A stretch of 23,285 nt of DNA, taken from positions 1-23,285 of IMG/VR virus record IMGVR_UViG_3300035703_000414, one strand, 5' to 3'. Positions within the stretch are counted from its first letter, which is position 1, and every line of letters begins with the position of its first letter. Below the pieces are notes generated by a model. That model did no database searches, was not told the DNA's origin, and was given only the letters and a program-made list of their open reading frames with translations. The translations under genes were made by a program, and so were the position numbers. This document shows positions 12,596 to 20,044 of the stretch, piece by piece. The stretch comes from a virus.

Positions 12596-15114
12596 TTAAA
12601 GAAGTCCTCTAATGTTGAGATATGTTCTACACGCCACTTGATAGCATCAGAAACAATCTTCAGTGGTTCCTTGAATGTTTTTTCAAATTGTAGATCATAG
12701 TCAATATAGTCATGTAACCCTAGTTCCTTGGGAAGAAAACTTGGAAAGGCCACAACATTCTCTGACAATGGGTTTGGCATCTTAAGATAACAGAACTTGA
12801 CTTTGTTTCCATCTTGAATTGGTTCATATAGTTTGTCAAGTTTTTTAGTCTTAATGATATGATTAAATAGAATTGCACCACGTACGTGAATAGGTGTTCC
12901 TTTAGCATATAAAGATCCAACTGATTCATATTTTTTGATGTCATGGATACCACGAGGGAATGATACATTTTCTGGTTCAAGTTTTTTGAAAACCTCTTTG
13001 AAGTCTTCGACAAACTTAATTAGATCCTTTTCAGTACCAGTCAGCATAATCTTATATGCTTGTTTGAACTTGTCCCGAACTACCTGTGGTGTGGATGATT
13101 TGACTGCTTCAATGCCCATGATCTTAAGTTTGGGTTCGGCATATTGCACACCTTCGTTGTTGTGTACATTGATTATATATCGCTTTTTAGCGGTCCAAAT
13201 TGCTCTATCAGCAATTGCTTCACGTTTCATTACCATACGATTGTCAAATGCATTCATCATTGTAAACATTTCAGCATATGACTTTTCAAGAACTGGTTCA
13301 AGTTTCTGTGCACAAGCCTTATCAAGAAATGCAACAGGATTATCAGGTTTTACTTCATTGACCAATGCACTCATGTTGACATACAGTGAGTCAGTATCCA
13401 TTGCAATGACATAATCATTATCAGTTTTCAAGATCTTATTCAAGGCACCATTCATTGCCTTTTCAGCCCAACGAATAGCCAATTGACCAGATAGTGTAAC
13501 ACCTTCAGCAATTCTAAGATCATAATAGCGGAAGTGTTGATTACCCATAGCACCATACAATGAGTTCAATAGAAGTTTTACGGCCTGCTGTGTATTATCC
13601 AATTGGTTAATTTCACGTTTAAGTTCAGGCGATTTATTTTTTTCATACTCTTGTTTTAATTTAAGCATGTTCTTTTTGATGGTCTTTCGTTCTTCATACA
13701 GAGCCACAATAATCTCTGGAATACAACCCTGTTTATCTTTTCTATACATTGAACCATTGGCCGCAACAGCAACATTTCGTTCACGTACTTGTGGTGGCAA
13801 TGGATCATATTTGGCATCCAAATAATAGTCGACACCGTGTGGTGCAAAATCATTTGTATCACTCAGAAGAGTTTCAGGACTCATGTTGTATTGTACAATC
13901 AGATTTGGATAGAGTGAGTTCAAGTCAAAACTTACAACCCAATCATGCATACCAACTGCCACATCTTTAACATAACCACCTGGGTATTCACCACGTTCTT
14001 TGTGAACCGCCTGTGGAATTACAATGTTCTTTTGTTTCAGATGTCGATAAATGATACTGTCCCAGATAGCAGTGGTTCCAAGAGTATCGCCATAGTTAAC
14101 ACCGCCTTTATATGCCATAATACAGGCAAGTTCAATCAGCCGCATTTCCTGATCAATCCGATCTACCAGATCAACGTCACGAATGTTATAGTCAATGAAC
14201 TTTTGATAATCTTCTTTGTATAGACTATGAAGCGAACCATGTTCAGCATATGAAAGTTTTCGTTCACCAAGAACAACATATGCAATATGATCAAGTGCAT
14301 AAGATTCCTGTGTTCCATATGTATGACCAAATTTTTGGAATAGATCAATATAGTCTAACTGACCAATACCATACAGTTCATAAGCATCTAGGGATTTACC
14401 TTTGACACCGATCTGGCGATACTGAACAACTTTCCAAGGTGATAATCGTTTCATATTATCTTCGCCAAGGACTTTTTTGATACGATTTGCCATGTATGGA
14501 ATATCAAAGAGTCTAACATTCCAACCAGTAATAATATCAGGTGAGTGTGTTTCCCAAAAAGCAAGAAACAAAGTCAATAACTCTACTTCGTCTTTACAAC
14601 GATGATACTGAATCAGATAACCTTCAGGCAATACCTTACATTTGGTAGTATCATATACACCCATACCCCATACGTGATACATTTTGCTTTTGGAAGATTT
14701 ATATGCAATTGAAATTACTGGATAGTTTGCATGTTCTGGGTGAGGGAATCCATCATCAGATGCAACCTCAATATCAATGTTACCGATATTAATATAGTTC
14801 ATATTGAACTTAATATCGCCTGGAAACTTTTTGGCAAGAAATTGAGCAACATAATTTGAGTTGCCAAATATTTTAAAATTTTGAACACCATCATACATTT
14901 TAACAAATTCAGATGCTTCCGACATAGAGTCAAACTCTATTGGATCAACCAGAGTTCCATCCAATGCATAAGTGCTTTTATTTGATTTGACGTTGGATTT
15001 TACATAGAGTGTTGGTGAGAACTTTACGCGTTCCTGAATAATAGCACCACTGTCATTGTATCCACGATACAAGATTTGATTTCCATAGCGATGTGCTGAC
15101 GTATAAAAACTCAT
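12592..15114 (-). CDS. 43: DNA polymerase, T4 gp43 (family B with 3'-5' exonuclease)
   Basis: An 840-residue replicative polymerase (T4 gp43 has 898). The proofreading exonuclease keeps its residues: Exo I DIE with Asp114 and Glu116, Exo II NVRLFDIPY with Asp204, Exo III YNIRDVD with Asp313. Polymerase motifs follow: motif A SFDLNSLYPN around 395-404, motif B KLLLNSLYG at 513-521 and motif C DTDS at 573-576. The C-terminus ends shortly after HISTLEDFFN, like the clamp-binding tail of T4 gp43. ATG 15112-15114 has TAGGAGG just upstream. It is the first gene after the early promoter at 15145-15173. In T4, RegA (gene upstream here) and gp43 itself repress translation of this message; the leader shows no clear operator hairpin. 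Confidence 0.97.
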   Translation of the reverse strand: MSFYTSAHRYGNQILYRGYNDSGAIIQERVKFSPTLYVKSNVKSNKSTYALDGTLVDPIEFDSMSEASEFVKMYDGVQNFKIFGNSNYVAQFLAKKFPGDIKFNMNYINIGNIDIEVASDDGFPHPEHANYPVISIAYKSSKSKMYHVWGMGVYDTTKCKVLPEGYLIQYHRCKDEVELLTLFLAFWETHSPDIITGWNVRLFDIPYMANRIKKVLGEDNMKRLSPWKVVQYRQIGVKGKSLDAYELYGIGQLDYIDLFQKFGHTYGTQESYALDHIAYVVLGERKLSYAEHGSLHSLYKEDYQKFIDYNIRDVDLVDRIDQEMRLIELACIMAYKGGVNYGDTLGTTAIWDSIIYRHLKQKNIVIPQAVHKERGEYPGGYVKDVAVGMHDWVVSFDLNSLYPNLIVQYNMSPETLLSDTNDFAPHGVDYYLDAKYDPLPPQVRERNVAVAANGSMYRKDKQGCIPEIIVALYEERKTIKKNMLKLKQEYEKNKSPELKREINQLDNTQQAVKLLLNSLYGAMGNQHFRYYDLRIAEGVTLSGQLAIRWAEKAMNGALNKILKTDNDYVIAMDTDSLYVNMSALVNEVKPDNPVAFLDKACAQKLEPVLEKSYAEMFTMMNAFDNRMVMKREAIADRAIWTAKKRYIINVHNNEGVQYAEPKLKIMGIEAVKSSTPQVVRDKFKQAYKIMLTGTEKDLIKFVEDFKEVFKKLEPENVSFPRGIHDIKKYESVGSLYAKGTPIHVRGAILFNHIIKTKKLDKLYEPIQDGNKVKFCYLKMPNPLSENVVAFPSFLPKELGLHDYIDYDLQFEKTFKEPLKIVSDAIKWRVEHISTLEDFFN

Positions 15115-15144
15115 ATAGCCTCCTAATCATAGTAATGTTAGTAC

Positions 15145-15173
15145 AATATATCATACATTTCAAAAAATGTCAA
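15145..15173 (-). promoter_or_regulatory. Sigma70-type early promoter for gene 43
   Basis: TTGACA at 15173-15168 and TATATT at 15150-15145 on the minus strand, 17 bases apart. A short inverted repeat ACATTT/AAATGT (15155-15170) covers the -35 and spacer, a possible operator. Confidence 0.85.
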
Positions 15174-15175
15174 CT

Positions 15176-15196
15176 AAAAAGAGCGCCTGAGCGCTC
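15176..15196 (-). terminator. Rho-independent terminator before gene 43
   Basis: GAGCGC, loop TCAG, GCGCTC followed by TTTTT on the minus strand. It ends the small-ORF unit upstream of the polymerase and lies directly beside the polymerase promoter. Confidence 0.9.
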
Positions 15197-15208
15197 TAAT
15201 TTAATGTA

Positions 15209-15271
15209 TTACTTGCCGCCTTTTTTCTTTTCGTGCGGTGATCGAAATACTGTATGATCTGGATCTATCAT
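15209..15271 (-). CDS. Possible 20-aa peptide
   Basis: A very short ORF starting ATG at 15269-15271, 2 bases after the stop of the 82-aa gene, and ending just before the terminator. The peptide is charged: MIDPDHTVFRSP then a Lys-rich end. There is no strong ribosome-binding site, so translation would depend on coupling to the gene before it. It fills the space between the previous stop and the terminator exactly, the main reason to list it. Confidence 0.4.
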   Translation of the reverse strand: MIDPDHTVFRSPHEKKKGGK

Positions 15272-15273
15272 GC

Positions 15274-15522
15274 TTATTCTGTCTTTGAATCTTTGTTCAT
15301 AACAAACATATAAAGCTTTTCAGCATTTTGTCTAATATCATCTGGTGAAAGTGCTTTTGGAATATATTTGTCCCATGCTTCCAATGCTTTTTCAGCATTT
15401 TCTTTATATAGTTCAACAGCATGCCAAGCCAATTGTGACTGGGTGTCATAATGTTTGTCAGCCATTTCTTTAGCCATTACCAAAACATCATAACGCAACT
15501 CGTATGGGTTTTTATTGCTCAT
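15274..15522 (-). CDS. Conserved 82-aa protein of T4-like phages
   Basis: An 82-residue soluble helical protein. The beginning NPYELRYDVLVMAKEMADKH followed by a helix with AWHAVELYKENAEKALEAW resembles a small protein that sits beside gene 43 in T4-like phages of cyanobacteria and pelagibacteria; its function is not known. The start at 15520-15522 overlaps the stop of the 21-aa ORF (ATGA). The amphipathic helices with regular Ala/Leu spacing suggest a helical bundle or partner-binding protein. No enzyme motif is visible. Confidence 0.75.
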   Translation of the reverse strand: MSNKNPYELRYDVLVMAKEMADKHYDTQSQLAWHAVELYKENAEKALEAWDKYIPKALSPDDIRQNAEKLYMFVMNKDSKTE

Positions 15523-15584
15523 TTTGTAGTTTCCTTCTCTTTTTGAGTAGGAGCGTCCTCACCATAGTATGGTATATGTGACAT
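15519..15584 (-). CDS. Possible 21-aa peptide with a strong ribosome-binding site
   Basis: ATG 15582-15584 follows AGGAGAACTAA, and the stop overlaps the next start (ATGA). The peptide begins MSHIPYYGEDAPT and ends with a Lys/Glu-rich tail. A strong site in front of so short a frame suggests either a real micropeptide or a leader peptide that delivers ribosomes to the 82-aa gene. Confidence 0.6.
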   Translation of the reverse strand: MSHIPYYGEDAPTQKEKETTK

Positions 15585-15610
15585 TTAGTTCTCCTGTGAT
15601 GTGTGTGGTG

Positions 15611-15632
15611 GAGGGCTGACCGAAGCCCTCCG
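15611..15632 (-). other. Stable hairpin in the Hsp20 to 21-aa ORF gap
   Basis: GGAGGGCT, loop TCGGTC, AGCCCTCC on the minus strand: eight mostly GC pairs, with a weaker CGGGT/ACCCG stem just upstream of it. No T tract follows. It lies about 25 bases before the ribosome-binding site of the 21-aa ORF. The 83-base gap (15585-15667) holds nothing else. Confidence 0.65.
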
Positions 15633-15667
15633 CGGGTTTATTACGTAACCACCCGAATAGTTAACTA

Positions 15668-16135
15668 TTATTCTTGAAGAAACACTTCTGCTTTTTGATC
15701 TTTATGACCAATTTCAATTTTGTGTTCCTTCTTATATTCAGGAATATTATTTCTAAGTCTAATTAAGAGCATACCATTCTGAATATCTGCTTCCAATACC
15801 TCTACTGTATCGGCAAGAGTAAATTTGCGTTCAAAATTTCTTGATGAAATACCTTTATGTAAATATACGTTTTCATCTTTTTCACTTGGTTTACCAGTGA
15901 TTGTAAGACTATCACCCTTTGTTACAATTTCAATATCATCTTTTGAAAACCCAGCAATGGCAATTTCAATAAGATAATGTTCTTCACCTTGTTTGATAAT
16001 ATTATATGGTGGATAGTTTTGGATCGTGCCGACTGTCAATTGTTTGTTGTATAGTTTTGATAGCGGTCCATCAAATCCGATAAAAAATGGATCACCAAAA
16101 CCATTTGAATAATTTGTAATTCTACGTTCAGTCAT
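15668..16135 (-). CDS. Small heat-shock protein Hsp20 (alpha-crystallin family)
   Basis: A 155-residue ATP-independent chaperone that would hold unfolding proteins, as IbpA does. Residues about 45-145 form the alpha-crystallin domain (YPPYNIIKQGEEHYLIEIAI through SRNFERKFTLADTVE, then the GMLLIRLRNNIPE end with the conserved Leu-x-Ile/Leu-type G-x-L strand). The C-terminal extension is short (KKEHKIEIGHK). Hsp20 genes are typical of marine T4-like phages and usually found near the replication cluster. ATG 16133-16135 is selected because AGGAG stands 7 bases upstream. It has its own early/late promoter pair and a hairpin in its leader. Assembly of phage particles or protection of replication proteins are plausible roles. 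Confidence 0.93.
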   Translation of the reverse strand: MTERRITNYSNGFGDPFFIGFDGPLSKLYNKQLTVGTIQNYPPYNIIKQGEEHYLIEIAIAGFSKDDIEIVTKGDSLTITGKPSEKDENVYLHKGISSRNFERKFTLADTVEVLEADIQNGMLLIRLRNNIPEYKKEHKIEIGHKDQKAEVFLQE

Positions 16136-16161
16136 ATATTTTCTCCTATAAAGCAAGAATG

Positions 16162-16190
16162 TTATTGGATCCCCTAAGGCAATCCAATAA
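16162..16190 (-). other. Leader hairpin upstream of the Hsp20 gene
   Basis: TTATTGGAT (16182-16190 on the minus strand), an 11-base loop, ATCCAATAA. It lies between the promoters and the ribosome-binding site of Hsp20. A related stem, ATCCAATA/TATTGGAT, occurs at 4327-4348 after the DUF1127 gene. Confidence 0.6.
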
Positions 16191-16198
16191 TATTTATA
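16191..16198 (-). promoter_or_regulatory. T4-type late promoter TATAAATA for Hsp20
   Basis: Exact late octamer on the minus strand, also serving as the -10 of the sigma70-type promoter below it, so Hsp20 could be read both early and late. Confidence 0.8.
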
Positions 16199-16220
16199 TC
16201 ACAATTTAATAAATTGTCAA
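16193..16220 (-). promoter_or_regulatory. Sigma70-type promoter overlapping the late promoter
   Basis: TTGACA at 16220-16215 and TATAAA at 16198-16193 on the minus strand, 16 bases apart. The spacer holds the inverted repeat ACAATTT/AAATTGT. It begins directly after the RegA stop. Confidence 0.7.
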
Positions 16221-16616
16221 TTATTTCTTTTTGCCAATTGAATATTTTGCAATCAATTCCCACTCATTTTTTTCATTATGTGCTAATATTTTAATATGTG
16301 AGATTTCCGCAATTGGATCTTCTACTATTTCAGGATTGACTACTGAAACTAGACCCCACTCTTCTAAAAGATTTACGATTGTATTTCTACGACCTTTATC
16401 TTCATCGTCGAAATTATTTAGTTTACCATCAAGCATAAACAGTTCTTTAAAATGAACAATATAATATTTGCCCTGTTTATGTAATATATGACATGATTGG
16501 TATAACTTTTTATCCTTACGAGATGCAATACCAATACGCGTTAGAGTTTCTTTTACTTTCAAAAACGTTTCTGCATTTGGTAATGTAATCTCCACCAACG
16601 TATCTATTAAACTCAT
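16221..16616 (-). CDS. regA: RegA translational repressor
   Basis: A 131-residue RNA-binding protein that blocks translation initiation on early phage messages. The stretch FLKVKETLTRIGIASRKDKK followed by LYQSCHILHKQGKYYIVHFKE is nearly the T4 RegA sequence, and EEWGLVSV near residue 88 matches the T4 C-terminal helix. It has about 9 more residues than T4 RegA at the C-terminus (ending AKYSIGKKK). The start ATG overlaps the gp62 stop (ATGA), with AAGGTGG upstream. It is placed after gp62, as in T4. Its targets in this window probably include the early clamp-loader and polymerase messages, but no recognisable site was located. Confidence 0.95.
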   Translation of the reverse strand: MSLIDTLVEITLPNAETFLKVKETLTRIGIASRKDKKLYQSCHILHKQGKYYIVHFKELFMLDGKLNNFDDEDKGRRNTIVNLLEEWGLVSVVNPEIVEDPIAEISHIKILAHNEKNEWELIAKYSIGKKK

Positions 16617-17011
16617 TTTTTATTGCCACCTTTGTCTAGTTCTTTTTTTATTATTGTTATTTGTTCTTTAGACAACAAAGATAGATACTCGCGACCTATT
16701 TTAGAATTACATTGATAGTATTCACATATAATGTCTAAATCATCATTGTTTTCGTCTTTAACCCATTTAGCCCAACGTTTGTTAGGTCTAACAATATTTA
16801 TGAGAAACTCATACTGGGCACGTTTAGGTAGATGATATTGAACATTAATTTCATTGGCAATTAAAGCAGTGTCTTTAAAATACGATAGTGCTTTATTTAC
16901 AATCCAAGGATTATAATCTTTTTCGGCAAGTGCATCATTTTCAGTATCACGCATCATATTCTTTTTTGATGTCGTGATTGAGTTGACATAATCAAAAGGA
17001 CTTACTGACAT
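16613..17011 (-). CDS. 62: Clamp loader small subunit, gp62
   Basis: A 132-residue protein that joins four gp44 subunits to load the gp45 clamp on primed DNA. It has the short form seen in T4-like phages of cyanobacteria and alphaproteobacteria (T4 gp62 has 187): SPFDYVNSIT near the start, YNPWIVNKALSYFKDT, then YEFLINIVRPNKRWAKWVK around 70-85 and ICEYYQCNSKIGREYLSLLS. Sequence is fast-evolving, so identification rests on this pattern plus the place between gp44 and RegA. AAGGATTAATC precedes ATG 17009-17011, 2 bases after the stop of the zinc-ribbon gene. Confidence 0.88.
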   Translation of the reverse strand: MSVSPFDYVNSITTSKKNMMRDTENDALAEKDYNPWIVNKALSYFKDTALIANEINVQYHLPKRAQYEFLINIVRPNKRWAKWVKDENNDDLDIICEYYQCNSKIGREYLSLLSKEQITIIKKELDKGGNKK

Positions 17012-17013
17012 GA

Positions 17014-17211
17014 TTAATCCTTTTTTGGATTGTTAACACCGACTTCTAACTCATTTGCACAACCACTACAAATCAGAACTCGACTAAATTCCTTTTTACC
17101 GGAATTATCATAAGCATATTTAATGTCAGCACCACCATCTGTAATGGCACTGGCACATAAAAAACATACAGCTGGAGTATCAGGTTTGAAAAACTTTGAA
17201 AGCCATTGCAT
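17014..17211 (-). CDS. Small zinc-ribbon-like protein between gp44 and gp62
   Basis: A 65-residue protein with two CxxC pairs: CFLC at about residues 16-19 and CSGC at about 48-51, separated by 28 residues that include ADIKYAYDNSGKKEF. That is the layout of a treble-clef or ribbon zinc site. ATG 17209-17211 is taken as the start; a TTG five codons upstream lies inside gp44. It overlaps nothing important and the gp44 stop lies 1 base before it (TAATATG). I know of no T4 counterpart at this place. Role unknown: it may bind DNA or a partner in the clamp-loader operon. Confidence 0.75.
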   Translation of the reverse strand: MQWLSKFFKPDTPAVCFLCASAITDGGADIKYAYDNSGKKEFSRVLICSGCANELEVGVNNPKKD

Positions 17212-17212
17212 A

Positions 17213-18154
17213 TTATTTCCAATCAAGTTCTGACATTAATACTGACAATGCAGCAACACGATTGATCTCACTATTAGCAACAAAGGCTTCCTTATATTGA
17301 TATTCAGCCAAGGTAATAATAGCACCTGCAATACTGACAGTGGATTTGATTTTAGTTGGTAGAATATCATATAGTGCTTGATATAGAACAGCAGAATCCA
17401 TATCAATGTTTTCACCAACCCACTTACGCATTTCAGTAAAGTTTTTGTTCTTCAAATGATCAAGCAATACTGACATATTATCAAGGTTTGAACTGGCAAG
17501 AATACCAGAGTCAATTTTACCTGTTGCCGAATAGCGTTGCAATTCATTCAGAACACGGCGCCAATCAGGAAAATGTTTTTGAATGACTTCAGCAACAGCT
17601 TTTTGTTCATATGGAACATTTTCACCTGCAAGGATTTCACAGGTTCGTTTAAAGAATTGTGCTGCCATTTTAGGGCGGTCGCCCTTGGCAATATTAAACT
17701 CGACTACTGAACATCGTGAATGCAATGGTTCAATGATACGATTTTTAAAGTTACATGTAAGAATAAAACCACAGTTATTGGAAAACTCTTCCATAAAGTT
17801 ACGAAGTGCTGGTTGTGTCGAGTTTGGATTTAGATAATCAGCCTCGTCGAGAATGACATATTTACGACCACCAGTAAATGAGATAGACGAAGCAAAGTTA
17901 GCAATCTCTACACGAAGAGTATCAATATTACCATTCATCGAACTGTTGATAGTGATATAATCACACCCAAGTTCATTTAACATTGCCTTAGCAACAGTGG
18001 TCTTACCAACACCGGCACGACCAGTTAGCAATAGATTTGGAACATTTTTTTGATCAACAAATTGTTGAAATGTTTTCTTTAGATCATCTGGTAGGATAGT
18101 TTCAGCAATTGTCTTAGGGCGATATTTTTCTACCCACAAAAAGTCTTCATTCAT
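17213..18154 (-). CDS. 44: Clamp loader large subunit, gp44 (AAA+ ATPase)
   Basis: A 313-residue AAA+ protein that, with gp62, opens and loads the gp45 clamp using ATP. Features: FLWVEKYRPKTI at 5-16, the standard start of clamp loaders; Walker A GRAGVGKT at 45-52; Walker B ILDEAD at 101-106; and the arginine finger SRC at 146-148. The C-terminal collar domain follows. ATG 18152-18154 is preferred because AAAGGTG is about 8 bases upstream; an ATG at 18169 lies before that site and would leave almost no leader. It is the first gene after the consensus promoter at 18178-18206. Confidence 0.96.
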   Translation of the reverse strand: MNEDFLWVEKYRPKTIAETILPDDLKKTFQQFVDQKNVPNLLLTGRAGVGKTTVAKAMLNELGCDYITINSSMNGNIDTLRVEIANFASSISFTGGRKYVILDEADYLNPNSTQPALRNFMEEFSNNCGFILTCNFKNRIIEPLHSRCSVVEFNIAKGDRPKMAAQFFKRTCEILAGENVPYEQKAVAEVIQKHFPDWRRVLNELQRYSATGKIDSGILASSNLDNMSVLLDHLKNKNFTEMRKWVGENIDMDSAVLYQALYDILPTKIKSTVSIAGAIITLAEYQYKEAFVANSEINRVAALSVLMSELDWK

Positions 18155-18177
18155 AGCATCACCTTTCATAATATATC

Positions 18178-18206
18178 ATTATATAATAAGGAGAGGATCC
18201 TGTCAA
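18178..18206 (-). promoter_or_regulatory. Consensus sigma70-type promoter for gene 44
   Basis: TTGACA at 18206-18201 and TATAAT at 18183-18178 on the minus strand with a 17-base spacer: the full consensus. Its -35 lies in the loop of a 9-bp hairpin (18188-18216). The message would start about 16-18 bases before the gp44 ATG. Confidence 0.92.
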
Positions 18207-18216
18207 CCCTCTCCTT
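18188..18216 (-). terminator. Hairpin overlapping the gene 44 promoter
   Basis: AAGGAGAGG (18208-18216 on the minus strand) pairs with CCTCTCCTT (18188-18196), nine pairs around an 11-base loop. It lies 9 bases after the stop of the 66-aa gene, where a terminator is expected, but the T tract is weak (TTATTAT). The loop contains the -35 of the next promoter, so terminator and promoter share the same bases. Confidence 0.6.
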
Positions 18217-18224
18217 TTGCTTTA

Positions 18225-18425
18225 TCACTCAGCAGGCACTTCTTCTGTTACTTTTGGTGCTGGTTCATTTGTACTTAGAAATGCTGTCAAACGTTGACGA
18301 AGAATTCCGACGGCTGCCATTTCTTCGCCACGAATTGCACCGCGCGCGGATGCAACATCAATTACTTGCACTGCTAGTTGAATGTCATTAATTGTAAGAC
18401 CCATGTCTTGTGTTTGTTCTGTCAT
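18225..18425 (-). CDS. Conserved 66-aa protein between gp45 and gp44
   Basis: A 66-residue protein: DMGLTINDIQLAVQVIDVAS, then ARGAIRGEEMAAVGILRQRL and a Pro/Glu-rich tail. The pattern IxVxDxxxxRGAxRGEEMxxVGxLRxRL is found in small proteins next to the clamp genes of T4-like marine phages; function unknown. It is likely two helices with a short flexible acidic tail. ATG 18423-18425 overlaps nothing: GGAG about 7 bases upstream lies at the end of the gp45 gene. It is the last gene of the operon that starts at 23194. Confidence 0.78.
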   Translation of the reverse strand: MTEQTQDMGLTINDIQLAVQVIDVASARGAIRGEEMAAVGILRQRLTAFLSTNEPAPKVTEEVPAE

Positions 18426-18426
18426 A

Positions 18427-19086
18427 TTATGCTCCAAATTTGCTATGTTTTTCAATTGCAATCCAATACTGAATGGTATCAGATTTAAAATGTGCCATAC
18501 CTTTAGATGATAGAGACACAGTGTAATCTTTTTGCATCAATTTCATATTCTCGACCTTAATGATCATATCAAAATGTGCATCAGAGTCACCAACAATCAC
18601 ATCAAATACGTCTGCTGTTGGATTCTTACTGTTACCAGCGGCAAGGCGAACAACATTACCATCACCAGTAAATGTAATTTCAGCCAATTGAAGAACAGAA
18701 GCGGCTCGCAATACCTTTTGAATATCATCCCATTTTATAGTAACAGTAACTTCTGGATCTGGGATAACAATATCGCGATCTGGTGGTTGAATGATCATTG
18801 ATTCAGCCGCGTATGTATAGTTAACACGACTCTTACCGGACGTAATTGCAAACTTAGTATCTTGAAAATCAATCATTGGTGCATCAAAAAGCGATAGCGT
18901 TGCAATGAATCGAGATAGATCATATACGGCAGCATTTTTATCAATTGTTTCAGCAATCGTAGCTGCAGCCATTATAGTTTTTTGAGGTGAGATAGTCCGA
19001 AGAGTAGTCCCAGGTTTAAAAACAATACTTGGGTTAATTGACGAAAAGTTTTTAAGCACATTAAGAGTATTGTCACTGAATTTCAT
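18427..19086 (-). CDS. 45: Sliding clamp, gp45
   Basis: A 219-residue processivity clamp (T4 has 228), forming a trimeric ring that tethers gp43 and, in T4, also activates late transcription. It begins MKFSDNTLNVLKNFSSINPS, closely resembling T4 gp45 (LLKNFATINS). The later stretches IAETIDKNAAVYDLSRFIAT and FDMIIKVENMKLMQKDYTVS match the T4 domains. The first base of the operon gap to the glycosyltransferase is 1 base, with AAAGGAATG upstream of ATG 19084-19086. Because T4 late promoters need the clamp, its presence fits the TATAAATA promoters in this window. Confidence 0.94.
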   Translation of the reverse strand: MKFSDNTLNVLKNFSSINPSIVFKPGTTLRTISPQKTIMAAATIAETIDKNAAVYDLSRFIATLSLFDAPMIDFQDTKFAITSGKSRVNYTYAAESMIIQPPDRDIVIPDPEVTVTIKWDDIQKVLRAASVLQLAEITFTGDGNVVRLAAGNSKNPTADVFDVIVGDSDAHFDMIIKVENMKLMQKDYTVSLSSKGMAHFKSDTIQYWIAIEKHSKFGA

Positions 19087-19087
19087 A

Positions 19088-20029
19088 TTATTTCATTCCT
19101 TTAAGCTTGTTAATTGCACGTCTTTGATTACGGTTCAATTTAGGACCATCACCATTTACATTATCATTATCTGTTGATTTTGTCAACCAATTCTTTTCAT
19201 TTGACTCATTTGATGCTGTTGGTGATGCTTGAATTGCAGCCATAGCAGCAAGACTACCAGAGAATACATATGAACCAACATGTTCCAATTGCATCCATGG
19301 GCACATCCAAATTTTCAATCCAGCATTACGAGCATAATAACTGAACATATAATCTTCTGACAAATAACGACGAGTCTCTGGTTCAATCACACAATCAAAG
19401 AATGCTGTAATTTCTCGAGTACCATCAAAATGCTCGGTGCGAATATGGTCTGGAAGATATTTAAGTTCTGGATAAGCCTCAGCATATTTCAAAAATGTAT
19501 CGCGATGAATCATCATAAAGCCAGTACCACCTTCACGGATTTCTACTGGTTCATCAATACGGAATTCTTTAACATCTGCTGCTGGATTAAATACAAAATC
19601 ACCAACAAAATTTTGTAATTGGAATGGATTTTTATCAGCATAACCTTGATCAACAGCCATTTTGATCTTTTCCCATGAAATGGCTTTCTTTGGATAAGGC
19701 CCTGTAACAATATCCATACCTTTTTCAGGGTTAGTTAGATACATTAGTGTAAATACGTCTTTATAATTGAATCCAATATCAGAATCAATAAAGAGCATGT
19801 GAGTATATCCTGATCGAATAAACTCATCGGCGCAATAGTTACGGGCCCGAGTAATAAGAGATTCATTAAACAAATAATAAAATCGAACCTCGATGCCATA
19901 TTTTGCGCAGGCCATAGCCAAGTCATTAGTTGATTTGGTATACATACCTGCACATTGTCCGCCATACATTGGCGTAGCAATAAATAGTTTTTTATCTTTC
20001 AAATCATTTACTGTAATATTAAGTTCCAC
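19088..20029 (-). CDS. GT-A glycosyltransferase-like protein (GTG start)
   Basis: A 313-residue protein. KLFIATPMYGGQCAGMYTKS at 14-33 starts a Rossmann-like nucleotide-binding region, and the acidic motif MLFIDSDIGF at 78-87 is the DxD of GT-A glycosyltransferases (Asp82-Ser-Asp84). A later GGTGFMMIHRDTF and LSEDYMFSYYARNAG fit the acceptor and conserved Glu-Asp helix. So it probably transfers a sugar from a nucleotide-sugar donor; the acceptor (DNA, particle protein or host polymer) is not shown. The only suitable start is GTG 20027-20029 with AGAGAG upstream. Residues after about 265 are polar and low in complexity. It sits 1 base from gp45 and in the operon that also carries two nucleotide-sugar enzymes. 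Confidence 0.72.
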   Translation of the reverse strand: MELNITVNDLKDKKLFIATPMYGGQCAGMYTKSTNDLAMACAKYGIEVRFYYLFNESLITRARNYCADEFIRSGYTHMLFIDSDIGFNYKDVFTLMYLTNPEKGMDIVTGPYPKKAISWEKIKMAVDQGYADKNPFQLQNFVGDFVFNPAADVKEFRIDEPVEIREGGTGFMMIHRDTFLKYAEAYPELKYLPDHIRTEHFDGTREITAFFDCVIEPETRRYLSEDYMFSYYARNAGLKIWMCPWMQLEHVGSYVFSGSLAAMAAIQASPTASNESNEKNWLTKSTDNDNVNGDGPKLNRNQRRAINKLKGMK

Positions 20030-20044
20030 GTTTCATACTCTCTT

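Noticed and set aside
12592-15114. Intron, intein or split in the DNA polymerase
   Set aside because: All exonuclease and polymerase motifs occur in one frame with normal spacing.
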